This document shows, piece by piece, positions 51,550 through 61,790 of a DNA stretch of 64,000 bases; position 1 is the stretch's first letter, and each line of letters starts with the position of its first letter. The DNA is from Cryomorphaceae bacterium. Its GTDB lineage: Bacteria > Bacteroidota > Bacteroidia > Flavobacteriales > Flavobacteriaceae. A program made the translations under genes and the position numbers. The notes below the pieces were generated by a model. That model made no database searches, was not told the origin of the DNA, and saw only the letters and a list, made by a program, of their open reading frames with translations. The stretch is taken from NCBI GenBank assembly GCA_003331875.1, contig QOQA01000001.1, positions 1 through 64,000 of the forward strand. Reading direction: 5' to 3'.

Positions 51550-53037
51550 TTAGAAGATAATATTATAAGTTAGAGTTGTTCTAAAATTATTGTTTTCGAT
51601 TGAAGCTTTTTCTATGAATCCAGTATCAAATAACTGATAATTGTATTTTTTATTAATCATCTGCAATCCTAAATCAAGAGTTGAGGATTCGAAATCATAA
51701 CCTAAACCAAATGACTTGGAGGATAAGTAATCACCAGATATTTTGTAAGGACTTTTTAGTTTTTTAATACCTGCTCTAATACTAAAACTCTTTAGACGAA
51801 GTTCTGACCCAATTGAGTAATCTAAGGTGTTTTTTAAATTATCATTTATACTACTATTTAAAATCCTGTAAGAATCACCAAAATCACTTTTGAAATTACC
51901 ATTTTGATAGTTGTTCGATTGTATATCAATACTAACTATAAACATGTTTGCAAAAATATTACTTGCACTAAATATAACTTTTGATGGAGATTTAAACTTG
52001 TATTCATAAATGTTTGTTATATCAGGGTCAACTATATCAACATATTCATTTCCATTTAGATCAATTGAATTTGTTTCTAATGATTGTGCCAGTTCTTCTT
52101 CAAGATTAAAACTTGTAGGTGAATTATAACTTATACCCAATCTAAATGATTGGAGTTTGTAAATCATTCCTACTTGAAATGAAAAACCTTTTCCTCGTGT
52201 TATTAGTTCGTTACGAAAGTCGATCAATGTTATTGCAGAGTCATTGTCAAAGTTGTCCTCTGTATGCCTAAAACTTTTTTTACTATATAGCTCATATATG
52301 TTGAAGTTCATTCCCAAGTAAATATTTTCACCATATTGAGCTGATAAATTTATAGTTGATTTATTTTTAGTTCCTTTACTGTAATATGAATTATAAATAT
52401 CAAGACCGTCATTGTATTTGGCAATTGAATAAAATAAGTTGTTTTGATTGTCGTAATCCAAGAGATATGATTGAAACCCTAGGAAAGCTTGTTGTGAGGA
52501 GTATCCATAGTTTTGTCCAAGCCATCTGTAAACTCCATTAACAGTTTCATTAGATCCAACAGAAATGTCATTTACGTTATAACCAATTGAATTATTAATA
52601 AAGAATTGATCAACAGATATATTAGATCTTCCGGATATTTGTTGATCAAAATTGTAATCGTTCGTATTTTGATTATTTACACCAAAAGAAAATTTTTTAA
52701 ACTTACCCTCACCATAATTCTTGAAGACATATACTATACCGCCTTGAAAATTAAAATAATTTGAACTTGCAGAATTAGAACTGTTAGAAAAACTTGACTT
52801 AATATCTTTACTGTCAGTATTTAATGAAAACCCCATTCTTGATAACTCGAAAACACTACTAGATGAAGGATTGATTGAAATTGCAGATAAGTTTCCACCA
52901 AGTGATCCAAATGCTCCGCTCATGGCGGAAAATCTAGCGTTTCCGTTATCATTTTCAAATGTCAAAGAAATCGCATCGTCAATGTTTTGACAGTTTATGA
53001 ATACACAAAAAAATAACAAAAAAATTCTGTAAAACAT
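51550..53037 (-). CDS. Outer membrane protein, OmpP1/FadL/hemin-receptor-like
   Basis: Signal peptide, RFSAMSGAFGSLGGNLSAISINPSSSSVF, beta-barrel pattern, aromatic C-terminus. Confidence 0.8.
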   Translation of the reverse strand: MFYRIFLLFFCVFINCQNIDDAISLTFENDNGNARFSAMSGAFGSLGGNLSAISINPSSSSVFELSRMGFSLNTDSKDIKSSFSNSSNSASSNYFNFQGGIVYVFKNYGEGKFKKFSFGVNNQNTNDYNFDQQISGRSNISVDQFFINNSIGYNVNDISVGSNETVNGVYRWLGQNYGYSSQQAFLGFQSYLLDYDNQNNLFYSIAKYNDGLDIYNSYYSKGTKNKSTINLSAQYGENIYLGMNFNIYELYSKKSFRHTEDNFDNDSAITLIDFRNELITRGKGFSFQVGMIYKLQSFRLGISYNSPTSFNLEEELAQSLETNSIDLNGNEYVDIVDPDITNIYEYKFKSPSKVIFSASNIFANMFIVSIDIQSNNYQNGNFKSDFGDSYRILNSSINDNLKNTLDYSIGSELRLKSFSIRAGIKKLKSPYKISGDYLSSKSFGLGYDFESSTLDLGLQMINKKYNYQLFDTGFIEKASIENNNFRTTLTYNIIF

Positions 53038-53039
53038 GT

Positions 53040-54233
53040 TTAATATCTAATCCCACCAGATCTAGACGAGCTTGATGAAGATCTCCCACTATTTGTAGAA
53101 ACCCTACCTGACGAAGATGAACTGTAATTGAATGATCTTCCGCCCATTGAGGAAGAAGAACTTGAACTTCTTGAGGATGATGATGGATTTACCCAATTAG
53201 AACTTGAACTTGATCTGGATGATGCATTTCTAGATAAATTTGAATTACCATTTCTTCCACTTAACCCCCATGAGGATCTAGGGTTCGAATATGGATCATT
53301 GTAGTATCTTTTAGAAGTGGAGAGGGTAGATGAGCTTTTACTGCTTTGATTTGATATAACTCCTTTATTGATATAATTTCTCAAGTTTCTTGACCCATTC
53401 ATATTTGATGATCGAGGATCAAGATATGTTCTTGCATTTGAATTTGAACTAGAACCAGAATCTCCTATATTGTTTATAACTTCTCTTGTTTTATTGTAGT
53501 TTCTAACTCTCTCACTATCTGTATCTGGATCATTGGAAGTACTACTGCGCCCGTTAGAGTAGACAACTACGTTGGATGAGCTGCCCCTTCTGCCACGGTT
53601 GTAAGAAACATTCGTATTATTTCTATAATTATCGTGGATATCATATCCATATAGATTGTTATACAAACCTCTGCGTCCCCACCTCCAGTAAGGGCTGTAA
53701 TATGGAGAATAATAACCGAAACTCATGTAAGGATACCAACCTCCATATGAATATCGAAAAAAATAAGGATTTACAGCAAAAGGGTAGTGGTATCTGTAAA
53801 ATGGGTCATAATATGAAAAATATGCACTGTAAAAACGGCTTCTGTAATTAAATCCTCTATAGTCAAGTACGTAATCAACACTTGATGGTATATCGCCCCA
53901 GCTCGGGTTATTATCTGAATAAACTATATCATCAGAACTCATGAGATAAGAATCAAAATTTAATGAATCACTTTCCAATAAATTGAGATTATACTTACTT
54001 GACTCATCGCTAAAATAATTTTTAAAATAATTAGATTTAGGCTTGAGGGTTTCTTTACTAGACTCATTTCTAGCATATATACCATCAGAGGAAACTAAAG
54101 ATGATGAGTCAAATGATCCACATGATACTAAAACGATTAAAATAAATATTACTGATAAATATTTAAAATTTATATATAATTTTTTATTTTTCAAGGGTAG
54201 GTTTGAATTATATTTACATAAATATAAGTACAA
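53040..54233 (-). CDS. Ser/Tyr-rich low-complexity lipoprotein, unknown function
   Basis: Lipobox IVLVSCGS; Tyr/Phe-rich middle and long Ser/Arg/Asn-rich tail; N-terminus may start downstream of 54233. Confidence 0.75.
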   Translation of the reverse strand: MYLYLCKYNSNLPLKNKKLYINFKYLSVIFILIVLVSCGSFDSSSLVSSDGIYARNESSKETLKPKSNYFKNYFSDESSKYNLNLLESDSLNFDSYLMSSDDIVYSDNNPSWGDIPSSVDYVLDYRGFNYRSRFYSAYFSYYDPFYRYHYPFAVNPYFFRYSYGGWYPYMSFGYYSPYYSPYWRWGRRGLYNNLYGYDIHDNYRNNTNVSYNRGRRGSSSNVVVYSNGRSSTSNDPDTDSERVRNYNKTREVINNIGDSGSSSNSNARTYLDPRSSNMNGSRNLRNYINKGVISNQSSKSSSTLSTSKRYYNDPYSNPRSSWGLSGRNGNSNLSRNASSRSSSSSNWVNPSSSSRSSSSSSSMGGRSFNYSSSSSGRVSTNSGRSSSSSSRSGGIRY

Positions 54234-54251
54234 ATTTTATGCCACGAAAAT

Positions 54252-55724
54252 ATGTCTAAAAAATTAACAAAAAGAAGCGAAGATTATTCAAAATGGTATA
54301 ATGAAATTGTTTCAATGGCAGAACTTGCAGAAATATCTGCAGTCAGAGGTTGCATGGTTATAAAACCATATGGATATGCTATCTGGGAAAAAATCCAAAA
54401 CGAATTAGATACAAGATTTAAGGACACAGGTCATGAAAACGCTTATTTCCCTCTTTTTGTTCCTAAAAGTCTGTTTGAAGCAGAGGAAAAGAACGCGGAA
54501 GGTTTTGCTAAAGAATGTGCAGTTGTTACTCATTACAGACTAAAAAATGATCCAAAAAAAAAGGGGAAGTTAATGGTTGACGAAGAATCTAAGCTGGAGG
54601 AAGAATTGATTGTAAGACCAACAAGCGAAGCTATAATCTGGAATACCTATAAAAATTGGATTCAGTCATACAGAGATCTTCCCATAAAAATTAATCAGTG
54701 GGCAAATGTGGTTCGATGGGAGATGAGAACTCGTCTTTTTTTAAGGACCGCTGAGTTTTTATGGCAGGAAGGCCATACTGCTCACTCCACAAAAGAAGAA
54801 GCCGTTCAAGAAACCAAACTAATAAACAATTTATATAAATCTTTTGTTGAAGATTTTATGTCTATTTCAGTAATCACTGGAACTAAATCCGAATCCGAGA
54901 AATTTGCTGGTGCTGAAGAAACATATTGTATAGAAGCTTTAATGCAAGATGGAAAGGCATTGCAAGCAGGTACATCACATTTTTTAGGACAAAATTTTGC
55001 AAAAGCATTCGATGTGAAATTTTCTAATGATGAAGGTAATTTGGATTATGTGTGGGCATCATCCTGGGGTGTTTCGACAAGATTAATGGGAGCATTAATT
55101 ATGTCCCATGGGGATGATAATGGTCTTGTCCTTCCTCCAAAGTTGTCGCCATATCAAGTGATTATTGTTCCTGTTTTTAAAAATTCTAATGAACTAAATT
55201 TAATAAACGATTATTTAAATAATTTAAAAAATCAGTTTAAAAAGCTAGGAATTGATTACAAAATAGATGAAAGAGATAATATTACACCGGGAAAGAAATT
55301 TAATGAATATGAAATTAAAGGTGTTCCAGTGAGATTATGTGTTGGACGAAGAGATATTGAAAATAAAACCATTGAATTATTTAGAAGAGATGAAATGAAA
55401 AAGTCATTAATTTCAATTGATGAAGCTCCTAATAACATCAATAAATTATTGTTAGAAATTCAAGAAAATCTATTAAAAAAATCTAAACTTTTTCTTAAGA
55501 ATAATACAAAAATCGCAAATAATTATACTGATTTTAAATCCATGATACAATCGGGTGGATTTGTTTTAGCCCACTGGGACGGTTCTGAGGTAACTGAACA
55601 AAAAATTAAAAAGGAAACCAAAGCAACAATAAGGTGTATTGATGATTCATTTGTTGATGAAGGAATGTGTATAATATCCGGTAGAAAATCAAAACAACTA
55701 GTTTATTTTGCAAAAGCCTATTAA
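54252..55724 (+). CDS. proS: Prolyl-tRNA synthetase (archaeal/eukaryote-like short form)
   Basis: [45 protein letters not shown]. Confidence 0.96.
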   Translation: MSKKLTKRSEDYSKWYNEIVSMAELAEISAVRGCMVIKPYGYAIWEKIQNELDTRFKDTGHENAYFPLFVPKSLFEAEEKNAEGFAKECAVVTHYRLKNDPKKKGKLMVDEESKLEEELIVRPTSEAIIWNTYKNWIQSYRDLPIKINQWANVVRWEMRTRLFLRTAEFLWQEGHTAHSTKEEAVQETKLINNLYKSFVEDFMSISVITGTKSESEKFAGAEETYCIEALMQDGKALQAGTSHFLGQNFAKAFDVKFSNDEGNLDYVWASSWGVSTRLMGALIMSHGDDNGLVLPPKLSPYQVIIVPVFKNSNELNLINDYLNNLKNQFKKLGIDYKIDERDNITPGKKFNEYEIKGVPVRLCVGRRDIENKTIELFRRDEMKKSLISIDEAPNNINKLLLEIQENLLKKSKLFLKNNTKIANNYTDFKSMIQSGGFVLAHWDGSEVTEQKIKKETKATIRCIDDSFVDEGMCIISGRKSKQLVYFAKAY

Positions 55725-55740
55725 TTTAAGTTATAAATTT

Positions 55741-55770
55741 TTGCTTGTTTATCATCTTTATATAAATTTG
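55741..55770 (+). promoter_or_regulatory. Bacteroidota-type promoter for tRNA-Glu (and possibly rpsT)
   Basis: TTG (55741-55743), 19-bp spacer, TAAATTTG (55763-55770), 13 bp before tRNA-Glu. Confidence 0.65.
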
Positions 55771-55783
55771 CACGGTAAATTTT

Positions 55784-55855
55784 GGCCCGTTCGTCTATCG
55801 GCTAGGACGCCAGGTTTTCATCCTGGTAAGAGGGGTTCGATTCCCCTACGGGCTA
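55784..55855 (+). tRNA. tRNA-Glu (TTC)
   Basis: GGCCCGTTCGTCTATCGGCTAGGACGCCAGGTTTTCATCCTGGTAAGAGGGGTTCGATTCCCCTACGGGCTA cloverleaf. Confidence 0.96.
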
Positions 55856-55870
55856 CTTTTAAATTAGAAT

Positions 55871-56119
55871 ATGGCAAATCATAAATCAGCAATAAAGAGA
55901 ATAAGACAAACAGAAACCGCTAGGCTAAGAAATAAACTTCAACATAAAACTGCTAGAAACGCAATTAAGAAGTTAAAAGAGTCTTCTAAAAAAGATGCAA
56001 AAAAAATACTTCCTAGTGTTTTATCAATGCTTGATAAATTAGTTAAGAATAATATTATTCATAAAAATAAATCTGCAAATCTTAAATCTCAAATGTCAAA
56101 ACACGTTAATAAACTGTAG
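55871..56119 (+). CDS. rpsT: 30S ribosomal protein S20
   Basis: MANHKSAIKRIRQTETARLRNK. Confidence 0.97.
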   Translation: MANHKSAIKRIRQTETARLRNKLQHKTARNAIKKLKESSKKDAKKILPSVLSMLDKLVKNNIIHKNKSANLKSQMSKHVNKL

Positions 56120-57466
56120 TTAGGAATTCATAGAAATTAGAAATTCCTCATTGTTTAATGTTTTTTTGATTTTATCACTTATAAACTCCATTGCCTCAAC
56201 AGGGTTCATATCTGCAAGGTATTTTCTCATAATCCACATTCTTTGAATAGTGTTTTCATCTAGTAATAGGTCATCTCTTCGAGTACTAGATGAGACAAGA
56301 TCAATTGCAGGAAATATTCTTCTATTTGAGATTCTTCTATCAAGTTGCAGCTCCATATTTCCAGTTCCTTTAAATTCTTCAAAAATCACTTCGTCCATTT
56401 TTGATCCCGTTTCAGTAAGTGCGGTGGCAATAATTGAGAGTGATCCTCCTCCCTCAATATTTCTTGCTGCCCCAAAAAATCTTTTTGGTTTATGAAGAGC
56501 ATTAGCATCAACTCCACCACTCAATATTTTTCCAGATGCAGGTTGAACAGTATTGTAAGCTCTTGCTAGCCTTGTTATAGAATCCAATAGTATAACAACG
56601 TCATGACCACATTCAACTAATCTTTTGGCTTTTGACAAAACAATATTAGCAACTCTAACATGTCTGTCAGCAGGTTCATCAAATGTAGAAGCAACAACCT
56701 CTCCCTTAACGTTTCTTTGCATGTCAGTTACCTCTTCAGGCCTTTCATCGATAAGAAGAATAATTTGATAGACCTCTGGGTGATTAGCTGCAATTGCATT
56801 TGCAACATCCTTTAGAAGCATTGTCTTACCTGTTTTGGGTTGCGAAACAATCATTCCCCTTTGACCTTTACCAATTGGACAAAAAATATCCATTATGCGA
56901 GTTGAAATACTACTTGATTTATCAGCAAGATTAAACTTTTCATCAGGAAACAAAGGTGTTAAATGTTGAAAAGAGACTCTATCTCTAACTACTTTAGGGT
57001 CTAAACCATTGATTTTACTAACCTTAATCAGCGGGAAATATTTTTCTCCGTCTTTGGGAGGCCTAACTTGACCAAGTACGGTATCACCAGTTTTTAATCC
57101 AAAAAGTCTTACTTGTGATTGAGACACATAAATATCATCAGGCGAACTTAAGTAATTATAATCTGAAGATCTTAAAAATCCATAACCCTCTTGCATAATG
57201 TCTAACACTCCCTCTGATTCAATTATCCCATCAAACTCAAAGTCAGGTGCTTTATATCTGTTACGATTATCTTTGTTGTGACTTTTCTCTTCCACCTTTA
57301 TTGGTTGTTTTTTTTCTCTATCATTTTTTTTTGTTTTGTCTAAATGATTATCAATAATTTTTTCAATTATTTCATTTTTTTTTCCAGATGAATCTATACC
57401 GAGTTTATTAGCAATTTCGATAATTTCTGAAATCTTTTTTTTGGTTAAATCTTTTAATTCTAACAT
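56120..57466 (-). CDS. rho: Transcription termination factor Rho
   Basis: [58 protein letters not shown]. Confidence 0.97.
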   Translation of the reverse strand: MLELKDLTKKKISEIIEIANKLGIDSSGKKNEIIEKIIDNHLDKTKKNDREKKQPIKVEEKSHNKDNRNRYKAPDFEFDGIIESEGVLDIMQEGYGFLRSSDYNYLSSPDDIYVSQSQVRLFGLKTGDTVLGQVRPPKDGEKYFPLIKVSKINGLDPKVVRDRVSFQHLTPLFPDEKFNLADKSSSISTRIMDIFCPIGKGQRGMIVSQPKTGKTMLLKDVANAIAANHPEVYQIILLIDERPEEVTDMQRNVKGEVVASTFDEPADRHVRVANIVLSKAKRLVECGHDVVILLDSITRLARAYNTVQPASGKILSGGVDANALHKPKRFFGAARNIEGGGSLSIIATALTETGSKMDEVIFEEFKGTGNMELQLDRRISNRRIFPAIDLVSSSTRRDDLLLDENTIQRMWIMRKYLADMNPVEAMEFISDKIKKTLNNEEFLISMNS

Positions 57467-57571
57467 AATTTGGTAAAAATTGAAGTAAGTATTCTCTCGA
57501 GGTTTTTGAGAACATGGTAAATATACAACCTTTTTTTAATTATCTTAAAATTATCTAAATTTAATGTTGCA

Positions 57572-57940
57572 ATGTTTAGGGTTCAGTCACTTTATTTATT
57601 AATCTCATCAGTCATTAATTTTGTTTTGATGGTATTTATAAATTACTATGACTTCCAAGATAATCTTATGGATATTTATAGGGTAGTGGCAGCAGGCTCA
57701 GGAATTTTTCTTTTATTTTTAATTTTTTTGTATAAGAACAAAAACTTACAACTTAAAATGATGAAAATCTTTAATGTTGTATATGTGATATTTGGGTTTT
57801 ACATTGCTTTTTTCATTGATCTTGATTATTCATCATTTTTTGTTTTTGGACTTTTATCGGCGTGTATTTTTTGTTCATTAGCTACAAAATATATCAAGAA
57901 AGATATTGAACTTATAAATTCTGCAGACAGGTTAAGATAA
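57572..57940 (+). CDS. DUF4293-like four-TM membrane protein
   Basis: MFRVQSLYLLISSVINFVLMVF, C-terminal ATKYIKKDIELINSADRLR; conserved next to rho in Bacteroidota. Confidence 0.8.
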   Translation: MFRVQSLYLLISSVINFVLMVFINYYDFQDNLMDIYRVVAAGSGIFLLFLIFLYKNKNLQLKMMKIFNVVYVIFGFYIAFFIDLDYSSFFVFGLLSACIFCSLATKYIKKDIELINSADRLR

Positions 57941-58438
57941 TTTCCCTCTTTCCCCTAATTCAATTATTTCCATATCACTTAGTCCACTCTTACTTATTTT
58001 AAATCTTATCATTGTTCTTTTTCTGTGAAATCCATGCTTACCGGCAGCACCCGGATTAATAACTGTTAATTGATTTTTTTTATCATATTCAACCTTTAGA
58101 AGATGTGAGTGACCATAAATAAGTATTTGAGGTTTTTCATCACTTATTAATTTTTTTACTTTTTTATTGTAGTTTGGACATTTACCTGCTATATGAGTAA
58201 TTAAAAATTTATGGTTTTCAATATTAATTATTTCATTTTCTTTTAAAGTCGATCTTATTTGGTGATCATCGATATTTCCATAAACACCTATAAAAAAAGT
58301 ATATTTTTTAATCGTGTCAATTATATCTTCACTTCCCAAATCACCAGCATGGATTGTTATATCAGAACCTTTCACATATTTTAGAATGGTATCATCTAAA
58401 TAACTGTGTGTATCAGAAACAAGTAAAATTTTTTTCAA
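57932..58438 (-). CDS. YfcE/MJ0936-type metallophosphoesterase
   Basis: KILLVSDTHSYLDD, HAGDLGSEDII, YGNIDDH, GHSH. Confidence 0.92.
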   Translation of the reverse strand: MKKILLVSDTHSYLDDTILKYVKGSDITIHAGDLGSEDIIDTIKKYTFFIGVYGNIDDHQIRSTLKENEIINIENHKFLITHIAGKCPNYNKKVKKLISDEKPQILIYGHSHLLKVEYDKKNQLTVINPGAAGKHGFHRKRTMIRFKISKSGLSDMEIIELGERGKLS

Positions 58439-58459
58439 ATCAAATATTATTTTATACTT

Positions 58460-59230
58460 GTGTGTATATTACAAAAAAAAATATTATTGAGATATTTTAT
58501 TAGAATTTCTTTTTTAGGAAAAAAATATTGTGGTTGGCAGATTCAACCTGGTCAAATTTCTGTTCAAGAAACAATTGAGAAATGTATTGGTAATTTAATA
58601 AAAGAAAAAATAAATATTGTTGGTGCTGGAAGAACTGACGCAGGTGTTCATGCTACTAGCATGTATGCACATTTTGATACAATAAATACCATCCAAATAA
58701 AAGATTTTATAAAAAAGATTAATCTTTACTTACCTGTGGATATTTCAGTTATTGATTTAGTTAATGTAAAAGAAAAATCACATGCAAGATTTGATGCAAC
58801 TAGTAGAACTTATAAGTATTTCATAACAAAAAATAAGGACCCCTTTAAGATCGATCAATCTTTTTTGTGTAAGTATGACTTGGATTTAAAGCTCATGAAA
58901 AAAGCTGCAAAAATACTTTTAAAATTTGATGATTTTGAATCCTTCTCAAAATCAAAAACAGACGTAAAAACATTTATTTGTAAAGTAAATTATGCTGAAT
59001 TTACTCAAGATAAAGAAATGATTATTTTTGAGATTAATGCAAATAGGTTTTTAAGGAATATGGTTAGAGCAATTGTTGGTACATTAATTGAAGTTGGAAG
59101 GAAAAAGATTTCAGTAAAAGACTTTGAGGAAATTATATTAAAAAAAAATAGATCATCCGCTGGTTTTTCAGCCCCAGCGAAAGGTTTGTTTTTGACTGAT
59201 ATTAGTTATAATTGGGGTAAAATAAAATAG
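58460..59230 (+). CDS. truA: tRNA pseudouridine(38-40) synthase
   Basis: GWQIQPGQISVQETIEKCI, GAGRTDAGVHATSMYAHF; start may be downstream near 58484. Confidence 0.95.
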   Translation: MCILQKKILLRYFIRISFLGKKYCGWQIQPGQISVQETIEKCIGNLIKEKINIVGAGRTDAGVHATSMYAHFDTINTIQIKDFIKKINLYLPVDISVIDLVNVKEKSHARFDATSRTYKYFITKNKDPFKIDQSFLCKYDLDLKLMKKAAKILLKFDDFESFSKSKTDVKTFICKVNYAEFTQDKEMIIFEINANRFLRNMVRAIVGTLIEVGRKKISVKDFEEIILKKNRSSAGFSAPAKGLFLTDISYNWGKIK

Positions 59231-60997
59231 ATGAAAAAAAACTTTAACGTAAAACTATTTTATAGATTGTTAGGTTTTACAAAACCATATAAACTAAACT
59301 TTATTTTTGTTACTTTTTCTGCAATAATTATTTCCTTTTTTTCAATATTAAATCAGTATTTTTTAAAAATTGCAGTTGATGAATATATTACACCAAAAGA
59401 CTATTTAGGATTAATAAATATCATTATTTTAATGATTGCTATTCTATGTTTTCAAGTAATATTCCAATTTCTTTTTATATTTTTTACAAATCTACTAGGT
59501 CAGAAGGTCGTGTTTGATTTGAGAACAAAGCTTTTTAGGACTATTATAAATTTTAAAATGTCGTATTATGACAAGTCCTCTGTTGGAAGACTAGTTACTA
59601 GAACAGTTAGTGATATGGAAACAATTGCAAGTATTTTCAGCCAGGGATTATTTATGATTTTCGCAGATTTAATATTGATGTTTTCGGTACTCACTGTTAT
59701 GATTGTTCTAAGTCTTGAACTTTCTTTAATAATTTTGGTTATTTTGCCCTTTGTTATGTTTGCAACAAGGCTTTTTCAAAGAGCCATGAAAGTTGCTTTC
59801 AATGAAGTTAGAAGTGAGGTTGCAAATTTAAATTCTTTTGTTCAGGAAAGATTATCAGGAATTAAAGAGATTCAAATCTTTAATAGACAAAAAATTGAAA
59901 GTAAAAACTTTGAAAAAATCAATGAACGTCATAAAAAGGCATGGCTAAAAACTGTTTGGTATAACTCTATTTTTTTTCCAATAGCTGAAATCTCAATTTC
60001 TATCAGTGTTGGATTAATTGTTTGGTATGCTGGAAATAATATTATAAAACTAGATAATTTTGTCAGTTTAGGTACAATATTTTTATTTATTCAACTTTCC
60101 CAGATGCTCTTTAGACCTTTGAGACAAATTGCAGATAAGTTCAATACACTTCAAATGGGAATGGTAGCTGCTAAACGTGTTTTTGAAATTGTAGACTCCA
60201 ATTACTACATACCTGACAATGGTAATTCCAATTTAAAAGATCTCGATGGTGATATAATATTTGAAAATGTAAATTTTTCTTACACTAGAAATAATAATGT
60301 TCTAAATAATATTAACCTAACTATAAAAAAAGGTGAAAAAATTGCAATTGTTGGTGCTACAGGATCTGGAAAATCAACCATTGTTAAATTAATTATGAGA
60401 CTTTATGATATAGAGGAAGGAGAAATTAAGATTAACAAAAAAAATATTAAGAATTTTAAACTAAGTGACTTACGTTCATCAATCTCCTTGGTAAATCAGG
60501 ATATTTTTTTGTTTGCTGACACAATCTTGAAAAACATTACTCTTTTCAACAAAAATGTGTCGAAAAAAGATGTCGAGAAAGCTGCTCAAAAAATTGGGGT
60601 TTTAAATTTTATAAATAAACTTCCTGGTGGCTTTAATTATGATGTGAAAGAAAGAGGGGTTATGCTTTCTGAAGGTCAGAGACAAATAATATCATTCCTT
60701 AGGGCTTATGTTTCCAAACCAAACATATTAATTTTAGATGAAGCAACTTCATCAATTGATTCAAAAACTGAAGAATTAATTCAATTTGCTACAAATAAGA
60801 TTATTCAAAATAAAACATCAATAATAATAGCCCACAGACTTTCAACTATAATTAGCGCAGATAAGATTGTCGTTATGAAGAGCGGAAAAATAATGGAGAT
60901 GGGTTCTCATCGTGATCTAATTAGCAATAATGGATATTACAAAAAATTATATGAAAGTCAATTTGAAAAAAAAGAGTTATTCGCTGAGATCTTCTGA
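59231..60997 (+). CDS. ABC transporter ATP-binding/permease (MsbA-like exporter)
   Basis: Six-TM domain, Walker A GATGSGKST, signature LSEGQRQ, LILDEATSSID. Confidence 0.92.
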   Translation: MKKNFNVKLFYRLLGFTKPYKLNFIFVTFSAIIISFFSILNQYFLKIAVDEYITPKDYLGLINIIILMIAILCFQVIFQFLFIFFTNLLGQKVVFDLRTKLFRTIINFKMSYYDKSSVGRLVTRTVSDMETIASIFSQGLFMIFADLILMFSVLTVMIVLSLELSLIILVILPFVMFATRLFQRAMKVAFNEVRSEVANLNSFVQERLSGIKEIQIFNRQKIESKNFEKINERHKKAWLKTVWYNSIFFPIAEISISISVGLIVWYAGNNIIKLDNFVSLGTIFLFIQLSQMLFRPLRQIADKFNTLQMGMVAAKRVFEIVDSNYYIPDNGNSNLKDLDGDIIFENVNFSYTRNNNVLNNINLTIKKGEKIAIVGATGSGKSTIVKLIMRLYDIEEGEIKINKKNIKNFKLSDLRSSISLVNQDIFLFADTILKNITLFNKNVSKKDVEKAAQKIGVLNFINKLPGGFNYDVKERGVMLSEGQRQIISFLRAYVSKPNILILDEATSSIDSKTEELIQFATNKIIQNKTSIIIAHRLSTIISADKIVVMKSGKIMEMGSHRDLISNNGYYKKLYESQFEKKELFAEIF

Positions 60998-61768
60998 TAA
61001 TAAATTTTTTAAACTTTTGTCATCATTAAACTCATAAAAGTCTCCGTTTTTTATATAGGATATTTTTCCTTTTTCCTCCGAAATTACAACACAAACCGCA
61101 TCCGATTCCTCAGAGATTCCAATTGCAGCCTTGTGTCTCAGTCCATATGATTTATTAATTTTTTTATTTTTTGACACTGGTAATGTAACTCTAGATGAAA
61201 CAATTAAGTTTCCCACAATAATAACAGCACCATCGTGAAGGGGACTATTCTTATGAAAAATACTTTCAATAATTGGAAGTGAAAGTTCTGCGTTTATTTT
61301 ATCTCCATCTTCTTTAATAAAATCTAAATTATTATTTCTTTCAAAAACAAAAATAGCACCTGTTTTTGTTTTTTTGAGTTTGTTACAGGCAAAGATAAAT
61401 TCATCAATGTTTAGTTTTGCCTGTTCTTTACTTATCTTAAAAAACAAGCTAAACTTTTTCCATAAAGATTTATTGTTTGCAATTCTTGATGAGCCTAAAA
61501 GGAGTAAAAATTTTCTTATTTCTTGTTGAAACACAATAATTACAGCAAATACACCAACGCCAATAAATCCACCAAGGATGCTACTTAAAATATTCATATT
61601 CAAAACATCTGTAATCCACCAGACTATGTAGATGATAACAAATCCTCTAAAAACAATGATTGCTGCTGTACCACGAACAAGTTTATACGCATAGTACAAC
61701 ATAACTACAACCAATATTATATCGATTATTGGTAAGATTGTGGATTTTATTAAATCAATTATTTCCAA
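60977..61768 (-). CDS. cdaA: Diadenylate cyclase CdaA-like (TIGR00159)
   Basis: Three N-terminal TM helices, LHDGAVIIVG, GLRHKAAIGISEESDAVCVVISEE. Confidence 0.9.
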   Translation of the reverse strand: MEIIDLIKSTILPIIDIILVVVMLYYAYKLVRGTAAIIVFRGFVIIYIVWWITDVLNMNILSSILGGFIGVGVFAVIIVFQQEIRKFLLLLGSSRIANNKSLWKKFSLFFKISKEQAKLNIDEFIFACNKLKKTKTGAIFVFERNNNLDFIKEDGDKINAELSLPIIESIFHKNSPLHDGAVIIVGNLIVSSRVTLPVSKNKKINKSYGLRHKAAIGISEESDAVCVVISEEKGKISYIKNGDFYEFNDDKSLKNLLSEDLSE

Positions 61769-61790
61769 TATTATATAAAATTAACCAAAA

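Noticed and set aside
53576-53851. Cys/His-rich 91-aa plus-strand ORF
   Set aside because: Lies entirely antisense to the Ser/Tyr-rich lipoprotein gene; its Cys/His content results from complementing Tyr/Ser/Arg codons.
57491-57515. TTCTC...GAGAA inverted repeat upstream of rho
   Set aside because: Only a 5-bp stem; too weak to call a regulatory hairpin or Rho autoregulatory element.
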